A stretch of 12,330 nucleotides of DNA from an uncultured Bacilli bacterium (GTDB taxonomy: Bacteria; Bacillota_I; Bacilli_A; RF39; UBA660): NCBI GenBank assembly GCA_934086255.1, contig CAKOIB010000036.1:1-12330 (forward strand), written 5' to 3'. How positions within the stretch are numbered: the first letter of the stretch is position 1; each line of letters begins with the position of its first letter. The position numbers were made by a program, and so were the translations under genes. The notes below the pieces were generated by a model. That model was not told the DNA's origin and searched no databases. It was given only the letters and a program-made list of their open reading frames with translations. This document shows, piece by piece, positions 5,500 to 11,208 of the stretch.

Positions 5500-7341
5500 A
5501 TGAAAAAGTTTTTATTTATTGGATTTATTTCATTTTTTGCATTTTTTAATACAACTTATGCAGTTGATTATAGGAAAAATGTTGATGATTATAGTATTAA
5601 TGAAGTGTTTAGTAGTGAGGTACTTGCTAATGAAAAGAAAGATGATGTTGTTAAAAAGTTAGAGGAAATTAGAAAGAATGTTTTAAAGACAGGGGGTTTT
5701 TATTCTTATGATGTTAAGGTTAATCCTGTTTTAAGTGATGATAAAGTGACTAAAGTTTTTAATTCTTTTGATGAGTATAAGAGTAATTTTAGTTTGTATG
5801 ATGATTATAAGAATGTATTTTTTACTATTAAACTTAGTGAAAGGTTTAAGGATAGGGATTCTTTGGATAAACGTATTAGTTTTTTAAAGGATGAGTTTGA
5901 TGATTTTTCATATGAAGTATCTAATGATTATGAATATAGTTTAAAGAGTATTGATGTAGTTAAAAAGACTTTAAAGGATGCAGAGGATGTAGTTAATGAT
6001 TTTAAGTCTAAGTATGAAGAGGTTACTGGTGGTATTACTAAGGTTAGGAATAAATCTTTGGATGAGGTTATTATTTCTAATGAGATAAAAGATAGTTTTG
6101 ATAATTATGATGATGCTTTAAGGTTAAAGAATAGTTTGGTTTCAAATGATGAGTATGAGATTTCTTCTGATATAAGTAAAGAAAGTAGGGAGGTAGAGAC
6201 TTCTAGAGAGGATGTTTCTAAAGTATTTAAAAGTCTTAAGGAAGCAGAAGATTATATAAGTGATTTAAAGAGTAAGGGTTATGATGTAAGTGGTCTTAAG
6301 ACTGAGTTACAATCTTTTATGGAGTCTGTTTGGTCTGTTGATAGTAGTGTTATAGTAAATCCTGGTACTGTTGATGGTAAAGTGTTTAATTATGGTCATT
6401 TTGATATTGTTTTGGTTAATGATTTTGTTAAGATTGATAAGGATGGAAATGAGAGTAATGTAAGGGGAAATATTGTAATAAATAAAGTAGTTGTAAACAA
6501 TGGTGATAATTCTAAGAATATTAAGATGAATAATCCTAGTAGAGATCCTAATGGTGGATATTATGAGTATACTTCAGAGAAAAGGCAAGGTTTAAATATT
6601 ACTAATAAGTCTCTTGTTACGATAAGTGGTAATGTTTTATATAATGGTATTAGTCTTCCTTTTACTATAAGTGGATATCTTAGTGAGTCTTGTAATGTAT
6701 GTGGTGGAAGAGGGTCTTCTAAGGGATTTGATCTTAAGTTTAAGTCTGTTACAATAAAGGATGATAAGGTTATTATTGATACTAAGTTGGTTAATAATTA
6801 TAAAGTTAGTGGTACTATTTTTAAGAAGGAGAATAAGGATTTTTATGTGGTTAGGTATACTAAGACTAAGAAGGGGTATGATTATAAGGTTTCTTTAAAG
6901 GGAAAGGAACGTAGTTTAGTATATGTTCTTAATGGGAATATTAATATAGAACGCAAGGTTTATGATTATGTTTTATCTGGATATGGAAGAGGATATATGT
7001 TATATGGTGATGTTTTGGTTAAGTATGTTGATAGAGATGGAAAAGAAATAGCTAAGAATGATTATTTTTATGATAGGGTTAATAATAGTTATAGTACTAA
7101 ACCAAAGGATTTAAAGAGTAAGGGTTATGTTTATTCTGGTTTATATAGTGTTTCAAAGGATGATTATGATACTTACGGAAAGTTTATAAATGATAGGATT
7201 GTTATTACTTATATTTATGATAAGGATAATGTTCATGCTGTACAAACTGGTGTTTCTGTTAATAATGGTTATTTAATTCCTTTAGGAGTTTCTTCTTTAG
7301 GATTAGTGTTACTTGTTTATTTTAAAAGAAGATTTAGTTAG
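5500..7341 (+). CDS. Secreted surface protein with MucBP-like domain and C-terminal sorting-type anchor; probable sortase substrate
   Basis: 613 residues. A signal peptide (1-21, ending TTYA) is followed by an alpha/beta-looking region (about 50-275) with diverged repeats, best seen as KKTLKDAEDVVNDF (155-168) and FKSLKEAEDYISDL (243-256), each followed by a short basic turn and a V-T-G or V-S-G end. A beta-rich region (about 285-500) contains SCNVCGGRG (397-405), the protein's only two cysteines. A MucBP-like module (about 506-575) begins VKYVDRDGKEI and ends ITYIYDKD. The C-terminus reads VQTG (581-584), a short spacer, a hydrophobic helix (about 591-608) and KRR, the layout of a sorting signal. 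The adjacent sortase makes it the likely substrate. ATG 5500 is preferred over the preceding TTG; GGAG at 5487-5490 overlaps the sortase stop. No known full-length family was recognised. Confidence 0.88.
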   Translation: MKKFLFIGFISFFAFFNTTYAVDYRKNVDDYSINEVFSSEVLANEKKDDVVKKLEEIRKNVLKTGGFYSYDVKVNPVLSDDKVTKVFNSFDEYKSNFSLYDDYKNVFFTIKLSERFKDRDSLDKRISFLKDEFDDFSYEVSNDYEYSLKSIDVVKKTLKDAEDVVNDFKSKYEEVTGGITKVRNKSLDEVIISNEIKDSFDNYDDALRLKNSLVSNDEYEISSDISKESREVETSREDVSKVFKSLKEAEDYISDLKSKGYDVSGLKTELQSFMESVWSVDSSVIVNPGTVDGKVFNYGHFDIVLVNDFVKIDKDGNESNVRGNIVINKVVVNNGDNSKNIKMNNPSRDPNGGYYEYTSEKRQGLNITNKSLVTISGNVLYNGISLPFTISGYLSESCNVCGGRGSSKGFDLKFKSVTIKDDKVIIDTKLVNNYKVSGTIFKKENKDFYVVRYTKTKKGYDYKVSLKGKERSLVYVLNGNINIERKVYDYVLSGYGRGYMLYGDVLVKYVDRDGKEIAKNDYFYDRVNNSYSTKPKDLKSKGYVYSGLYSVSKDDYDTYGKFINDRIVITYIYDKDNVHAVQTGVSVNNGYLIPLGVSSLGLVLLVYFKRRFS

Positions 7342-7359
7342 GACTTAGGTCCTTTTTTT
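7340..7359 (+). terminator. Rho-independent terminator of the sortase-substrate operon
   Basis: AGGAC (7340-7344), loop TTAG, GTCCT (7349-7353), then T7. The 5' arm begins within the TAG stop codon (7339-7341), so termination lies immediately at the end of the reading frame. Confidence 0.85.
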
Positions 7360-7361
7360 GA

Positions 7362-7390
7362 TTCACTTATTTTTTTTATTTTCATATAAT
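7362..7390 (+). promoter_or_regulatory. Promoter of the ABC importer operon
   Basis: TTCACT (7362-7367), a 17-bp spacer and a consensus TATAAT (7385-7390). The start would be near 7397, so the leader is about 14 nt and consists of the AAAAGGAGG ribosome site. There is no room for a riboswitch. Confidence 0.7.
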
Positions 7391-7410
7391 ACAAAAGAAA
7401 AGGAGGAATT

Positions 7411-8397
7411 ATGAAAAAAATTATTACTATATTAGGTTGTATATTTATAATAGTTTTCTTTTTTGTTCTATATAAATTAGACACTAAAGATGATGATAAG
7501 CTTAAAAAGGTTGTGGTAGCAGAGGTTACTCATAGTGTGTTTTATGCACCTCAATATGCTGCGATTGCAAATGGTTATTTTGAGGATGAAGGTCTTTTAG
7601 TTGAACTTGTTTTAACTAGTGGTGCTGATAATGTTATGGCTGCTGTGTTATCTGGTGATGTTGATATTGGATTATCTGGAAGTGAGGCTACTATTTATGT
7701 TTATAATGGTGGGGAAAAGGATTATATAAAGACTTTTGCTCAACTTACTAAGAAAGATGGATCATTTATTGTATCTAGAGAGGATATTAAGGATTTTAGT
7801 CTTGATGATATGAAGGGAAAGTATGTAATTGGTGGACGTCTTGGAGGAATGCCTGAGATGACTTTGGAATGGTCTTTGAAGGAAGCTGGTATTGATCCTA
7901 AGAAAGATTTGACTATTGATACTAGTATTCAATTTGCTTCGATGGCTAGTGCTTTTATCGGGGGAACTGGGGATTTTGTTAATCTTTTTGAACCTCTTGC
8001 TACTCAAGTTGTTAATCAAGGATATGGTTATAAGGTTGCATCTCTTGGTAGTTATGGTGGGGATGTTCCATATACTGCGTATAATGCTAGGATTAGTTAT
8101 ATAAATGAAAATAAAGATGTGATTGAATCGTTTACTAAGGCTGTACAAAAGGGACTTGATTATGTTAATAGTACTGATTCTATTGAAATAGCAAAGACTA
8201 TTTTAGATTTCTTTCCTGATACATCATTAAAGGATTTGACAAGTGCTGTTGATAGTTATAAGAAGAATGATACTTGGCCTAAGTCTACAGAGTTTACTGA
8301 AAAGTCATTTGATCATTTACAAGAAATATTAGTTAGTGCAGGACAATTGGATAAGGATAAAACTGTTAAATATAGTGATTTAATATATGTTAAATAG
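7411..8397 (+). CDS. NitT/TauT-type (NMT1/THI5-like) ABC substrate-binding protein
   Basis: This is the extracytoplasmic ligand-capture subunit of an importer for a small organic or anionic solute. The 328-residue protein matches a common Clostridia/Bacilli form of the NMT1 family: VTHSVFYAPQYAAIANGYFE (39-58) in lobe one, the glycine turn SGDVDIGLSG (81-90), GGRLGGMPEM (141-150), and the lobe-two segment GDFVNLFEP (187-195). Members of this superfamily bind thiamine pyrimidine precursors, sulfonates or nitrate; I cannot assign the ligand, and no thiamine riboswitch is present. The N-terminus (4-21) looks like an uncleaved membrane anchor; the Cys at 10 is too early and sits inside the hydrophobic core, so a normal lipoprotein signal is not evident. 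It is the first gene of the operon and overlaps the ATPase gene by 11 bp. Confidence 0.9.
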   Translation: MKKIITILGCIFIIVFFFVLYKLDTKDDDKLKKVVVAEVTHSVFYAPQYAAIANGYFEDEGLLVELVLTSGADNVMAAVLSGDVDIGLSGSEATIYVYNGGEKDYIKTFAQLTKKDGSFIVSREDIKDFSLDDMKGKYVIGGRLGGMPEMTLEWSLKEAGIDPKKDLTIDTSIQFASMASAFIGGTGDFVNLFEPLATQVVNQGYGYKVASLGSYGGDVPYTAYNARISYINENKDVIESFTKAVQKGLDYVNSTDSIEIAKTILDFFPDTSLKDLTSAVDSYKKNDTWPKSTEFTEKSFDHLQEILVSAGQLDKDKTVKYSDLIYVK

Positions 8398-9136
8398 TAT
8401 ATTAGAGTTAAAGAATATAAAGAAAATATATCATAGTAAAGATGGGGAAACTTTGGCACTTGATAATATAGATTTAAAGGTTTTAGATGAGGAGTTTATA
8501 TCTATAGTTGGTCCTTCTGGATGTGGTAAGTCTACGCTTCTTGGAATAGTTGCAGGTATTGTTTCAAAGTCTTTTGGAGAGATAATTGTTCCTAATGATT
8601 TTAAGATAGGGTATATGCTTCAGGATGATTGTTTGTTTCCTAAAAGGACTGTTTTAGAAAATGCTCTTCTTGGGCTTGAGATTAAGGGGCTTGTTAATGA
8701 TGATACTAGGAGAAAAGTTATAGATTTACTTACTAAGTATGGGTTAGGGGATTTTATAAATAGTTATCCTGATAGTCTTAGTGGGGGAATGAGACAAAGG
8801 GTTGCTCTTATTAGGACGCTTGCTCTTGATCCTGATTTGTTACTTTTAGATGAACCTTTTTCTGCTTTGGATTATCAAACTCGTCTTAGTTTGTCTGATG
8901 ATTTATATAGAATAATTAAACAAGAGAGGAAGACTGTGATAATGGTTACTCATGATATAGCGGAGGCTATTAGTATGTCGGATAAAGTAGTGGTTCTTAC
9001 TAAGAGGCCTAGTACTATTAAGGGTATTTATGATATTTTATTAGATAAGAAGGATGTTCCTACTAAAAACAGGCAGGATAAGAGGTTTATGGATTATTAT
9101 AATAAGATATGGAAGGTGCTTGATAATCATGTATAG
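8387..9136 (+). CDS. ABC importer ATP-binding protein (NitT/TauT type)
   Basis: This subunit hydrolyses ATP at the inner membrane face to drive uptake by the neighbouring permease. The 249-residue protein has every catalytic motif: Walker A GPSGCGKST (42-50), Q-loop Gln79, signature LSGGM (131-135), Walker B LLLLDEP (151-157) and switch His189. The order, size and sequence fit the SsuB/TauB/ThiZ group. It starts inside the end of the binding-protein gene (ATG 8387, stop of the previous gene at 8395-8397). A weak AGTGAT ribosome site lies at 8374-8379, so translation is probably coupled. It overlaps the permease gene by 8 bp. There is no regulatory C-terminal extension. The substrate follows that of the binding protein and is unknown. 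Confidence 0.95.
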   Translation: MLNSILELKNIKKIYHSKDGETLALDNIDLKVLDEEFISIVGPSGCGKSTLLGIVAGIVSKSFGEIIVPNDFKIGYMLQDDCLFPKRTVLENALLGLEIKGLVNDDTRRKVIDLLTKYGLGDFINSYPDSLSGGMRQRVALIRTLALDPDLLLLDEPFSALDYQTRLSLSDDLYRIIKQERKTVIMVTHDIAEAISMSDKVVVLTKRPSTIKGIYDILLDKKDVPTKNRQDKRFMDYYNKIWKVLDNHV

Positions 9137-9911
9137 TGAGGAACATAGAGTTTATTTATCTAAATTAAAAAAGGATAAAGTAATAGTTACAGTACTTAGA
9201 ATATCAATTTTGTTTATACTTCTTTTGGTATGGGAAGTGTTGGCAAGATATAATTTAATAAATAGTTTTTTATCTTCGTCTCCAGTGCTTGTTTTAAAGA
9301 CTACTGTTAATTTGATAAAGGAAAATGATCTTATTATTCATATTTGGTATACTCTTTATGAGACAATTATAAGTTTTTCAATTGCTAGTATACTTGGTCT
9401 TTTGATAGCTAGTTTGTTTTGGGCAAATAAGAGAGTTGCTATGGTGTTTGATCCTTATTTAACGGTTTTAAACTCACTTCCTAAGGTGTCACTTGGGCCG
9501 CTTTTGATAATATGGGTTGGTGCTAATGTGAGTTCTATAATAGTTATGGCTATTTTAATATCTGTTTTTACTACTATTATAAATATGTATAATGCTTTTA
9601 ATCAAACGGATAAATCAAAGATTTTGCTTCTTAAGTCTTTTGGTGCTAGTAAGATGCAAATATTTATGAAGTTGGTTTTGCCTTTTAATGTTAAGACTTT
9701 GATGAATACTTTGAAAATAAATATTAGTTTATCGCTTATTGGTGTAATTATGGGGGAATTGTTGGTGTCAAAAAAAGGACTTGGTTATCTTATAACGTAT
9801 GGTTCGCAGGTGTTTAATTTGAATTTGGTTATTACTTCAATATTTATACTTGGAATAATATCATATATTTTATATTTAGTTATTGAGAAGGTAGAGAAGA
9901 GGTTAAGATAA
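9129..9911 (+). CDS. ABC importer permease (NitT/TauT type)
   Basis: The 260-residue membrane subunit has about six helices: the first near 20-38, then roughly 80-98, 123-150, 198-212 and 230-252, with shorter spans between. It belongs to the binding-protein-dependent permease family. The cytoplasmic coupling (EAA) loop is seen at about 166-186, with LKSFGASK and the ending LVLP. DPYLTVLNSLPKVSLGPL (108-125) is typical of SsuC/TauC proteins. ATG 9129 was chosen because it gives a normal N-terminus (MYSEEHRVYL) and is preceded by AAGGTG (9113-9118); a longer in-frame start at 9054 lies in ATPase coding sequence. It is the last gene of the operon and is followed by a strong terminator. Its final codons (L-R-stop) reappear 1.2 kb downstream as part of a direct repeat. 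Confidence 0.93.
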   Translation: MYSEEHRVYLSKLKKDKVIVTVLRISILFILLLVWEVLARYNLINSFLSSSPVLVLKTTVNLIKENDLIIHIWYTLYETIISFSIASILGLLIASLFWANKRVAMVFDPYLTVLNSLPKVSLGPLLIIWVGANVSSIIVMAILISVFTTIINMYNAFNQTDKSKILLLKSFGASKMQIFMKLVLPFNVKTLMNTLKINISLSLIGVIMGELLVSKKGLGYLITYGSQVFNLNLVITSIFILGIISYILYLVIEKVEKRLR

Positions 9912-9931
9912 AAAAATTACAACGTTTTATA
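9902..9931. repeat. Direct repeat L1 (permease end/terminator 5' arm)
   Basis: 30 bp that recur at 11128-11157 with a single difference (C at 9923, T at 11149). It covers the last permease codons, the stop and the terminator's first arm. Confidence 0.9.
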
Positions 9932-9952
9932 ATGTTGTAGTTTTCTTTTTTT
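9913..9952 (+). terminator. Rho-independent terminator of the ABC operon
   Basis: Arms 9913-9926 and 9931-9944 form a stem of up to 14 pairs (two G-T wobbles) around the loop TTAT, with a T-rich tract to 9952. The A-run on the 5' side could also support termination on the other strand. The 5' arm is part of the left direct repeat; the copy at 11128-11157 lacks the 3' arm. Confidence 0.85.
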
Positions 9953-10022
9953 ATTGATTTTTATTAATTGTTAGATAAATATATTTGTTTTTATATTTTT
10001 TAATTGTTGCAAAAATTGTAGT

Positions 10023-10045
10023 AACTGGATTATGCTGGTTTTTTT
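10023..10045 (+). terminator. Weak terminator-like hairpin before the RhuM-Doc promoter
   Basis: AACTGG (10023-10028) and CTGGTT (10035-10040) can pair with two G-T wobbles, followed by T-rich DNA to 10045. It follows no recognisable gene and may be the relic of a lost one. An 11-bp direct repeat (T7 then ATTG) occurs at 9946-9956 and again here at 10039-10049. Confidence 0.35.
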
Positions 10046-10046
10046 A

Positions 10047-10075
10047 TTGTTTTAATTATTAATATTTAGTATAAT
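10047..10075 (+). promoter_or_regulatory. Promoter of the RhuM-Doc gene
   Basis: TTGTTT (10047-10052), a 17-bp spacer and TATAAT (10070-10075). It lies almost entirely in repeat L2, so the same promoter also appears before prsW. Confidence 0.6.
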
Positions 10076-10082
10076 TTTTATA
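10049..10082. repeat. Direct repeat L2 (RhuM-Doc promoter copy)
   Basis: 34 bp that recur at 11158-11191 with one difference (A at 10058, G at 11167). It includes the -10 region of the RhuM-Doc promoter. Confidence 0.9.
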
Positions 10083-10091
10083 TCATGTAGT

Positions 10092-10111
10092 AAAGGAGGT
10101 AGAAATGTATG
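10092..10111 (+). promoter_or_regulatory. Strong ribosome site with two overlapping start codons
   Basis: AAAGGAGGT (10092-10100) is close to a perfect anti-16S match. Its best-spaced ATG is 10105, which opens only a four-codon frame (M-Y-E-K-stop). The RhuM-Doc frame starts at ATG 10109, four bases later and overlapping. Confidence 0.6.
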
Positions 10112-11071
10112 AAAAATGAAATTATACTATTTGAAAATCAGAATGTAAAATTAGAGGTTAATATGAAGGATGAAAGTGTTTGGCTAAATCGTGAGCAGTT
10201 AGCTATGCTTTTTGATAGAGATATTAAAACAATAGGTAAACATATTAATAATGCTTTAAAGGAGGAATTGTCTGATGAAGTGGTTGTCGCAAAATTTGCG
10301 ACAACCACTCAACATGGGGCAATTGAAGGAAAAAATCAGACTCATATGGTAGATTATTATAATTTGGATATGATAATTAGTGTTGGTTATCGTGTTAAAA
10401 GTCAAAATGGTGTTATTTTTAGAAAATGGGCAAATAAAGTATTAAAAGATTATCTATTAAAAGGATATGCTGTTAATCAAAAAAGATTAGAATATCTTGA
10501 GAAAACAATTAAATTGATAGATATTGCAGGAAGAATAGATACAGAGCTTAAAGGAACAGAAGCTCAGGAAATAATTAAAGTAATAAATAGTTATTCGAAT
10601 GCTTTAAATCTGCTTGATGATTATGATCATAAGAGGATAACTAAACCAAATGGAACTAAAGATAATAAAAAGATTACTTATGAAGATTGTATGGATATAG
10701 TTAATAAACTTAAGTTCAATAGTGATAGTACTTTGTTTGCTCTTGAAAGAGATGAGGGTTTAAAAGCTATTATAGGTACTATATATCAATCTTTTGATGG
10801 TAATGATTTGTATTCTAGTATACAAGAAAAAGCTGCTAATTTTTTATATTTAATTATTAAAAACCATACTTTTATTGATGGTAATAAAAGAATTGCTGCG
10901 ACACTTTTTATATATTTTCTAGAGTTTTATAGTATTTTATATAATGAAAATGAAAAAGTTATTGATAATAATACTCTTGTTGCTGTTACTTTGTTAATTG
11001 CACAGTCTGATCCAAGGGAAAAGGATATATTGATTGATTTAGTAATTAATTTTTTAAATAGTAAGTATTAG
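10109..11071 (+). CDS. RhuM-Fic/Doc fusion protein
   Basis: 320 residues in two parts. Residues 1 to about 130 match the RhuM family (first named in a Salmonella island; molecular role unproven): VWLNREQLAMLF (24-35), KFATTTQHG (62-70), YYNLDMIISVGYRV (83-96), FRKWA (104-108). The C-terminal half is a Fic/Doc fold with motif HTFIDGNKR (253-261), in which Lys260 replaces the Gly of AMP-transferring Fic enzymes. This matches the Doc form, where the known P1 Doc protein phosphorylates EF-Tu. So a kinase-like toxin or regulator is plausible by family, not shown. No separate antitoxin gene is adjacent, and I see no obvious inhibitory helix motif. Direct repeats flank the gene, and a perfect inverted repeat lies inside the RhuM part. 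Codon use is more A-rich than in neighbouring plus-strand genes, consistent with acquisition. Confidence 0.9.
   Translation: MKNEIILFENQNVKLEVNMKDESVWLNREQLAMLFDRDIKTIGKHINNALKEELSDEVVVAKFATTTQHGAIEGKNQTHMVDYYNLDMIISVGYRVKSQNGVIFRKWANKVLKDYLLKGYAVNQKRLEYLEKTIKLIDIAGRIDTELKGTEAQEIIKVINSYSNALNLLDDYDHKRITKPNGTKDNKKITYEDCMDIVNKLKFNSDSTLFALERDEGLKAIIGTIYQSFDGNDLYSSIQEKAANFLYLIIKNHTFIDGNKRIAATLFIYFLEFYSILYNENEKVIDNNTLVAVTLLIAQSDPREKDILIDLVINFLNSKY
10279..10309. repeat. 31-bp palindrome inside the RhuM coding region
   Basis: Perfect 15-bp arms (10279-10293 and 10295-10309) around a single central A at 10294. It encodes V58-T67 and uses the codons GTC, GCG and ACC, uncommon in the rest of the gene. 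It is the most GC-rich patch of the gene and would form a strong hairpin in mRNA or a cruciform or protein site in DNA. Confidence 0.95.
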
Positions 11072-11127
11072 TTTATTGTTTGCTTAGGTAATTATTGGTG
11101 TTAAAGAAGGCTTTTTGTTATTTAGAA

Positions 11128-11157
11128 GTTAAGATAAAAAAATTACAATGTTTTATA
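11128..11157. repeat. Direct repeat R1 (copy of the permease end)
   Basis: Copy of 9902-9931. Together with the two bases before it, it still reads K-L-R-stop (11126-11137), matching the permease C-terminus R-L-R-stop. It joins directly to repeat R2, whereas the left copies are 117 bp apart. Confidence 0.9.
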
Positions 11158-11184
11158 GTTTTAATTGTTAATATTTAGTATAAT
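11156..11184 (+). promoter_or_regulatory. prsW promoter, copied from the RhuM-Doc promoter
   Basis: TAGTTT (11156-11161; TTGTTT in the other copy), a 17-bp spacer and TATAAT (11179-11184). The -35 is weaker than in the left copy because the repeat junction falls within it. The ribosome site AGGTG (11198-11202) lies 6 nt before ATG 11209. Confidence 0.55.
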
Positions 11185-11191
11185 TTTTATA
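11158..11191. repeat. Direct repeat R2 (promoter copy before prsW)
   Basis: Copy of 10049-10082 with one change. It supplies the -10 region used for prsW. Confidence 0.9.
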
Positions 11192-11208
11192 GATGGTAGG
11201 TGTTTTAA

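Noticed and set aside
7342..7410. Possible TPP riboswitch before the NMT1-like importer
   Set aside because: Only 69 bp separate the genes, filled by a terminator, a promoter and the ribosome site; no thi-box sequence is seen.
7411..7440. Lipobox at Cys10 of the binding protein
   Set aside because: The hydrophobic region before it is too short and continues well past the Cys.
7762..8148. Open frames on both strands inside the binding-protein gene
   Set aside because: They overlap a clear family protein and have no start signals or recognisable domains.
9054..9128. Longer N-terminus for the permease
   Set aside because: The extra residues are encoded within the ATPase gene in another frame and do not resemble a permease N-terminus; ATG 9129 has its own ribosome site.
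10279..10309. Palindrome as a rho-independent terminator
   Set aside because: It is followed by C-A-A-C-A-T-G-G, not a T-run, and lies inside an intact reading frame.
9902..11191. Insertion sequence or CRISPR array
   Set aside because: There are only two copies of each repeat, no transposase or integrase, no terminal inverted repeats and no regular spacers.
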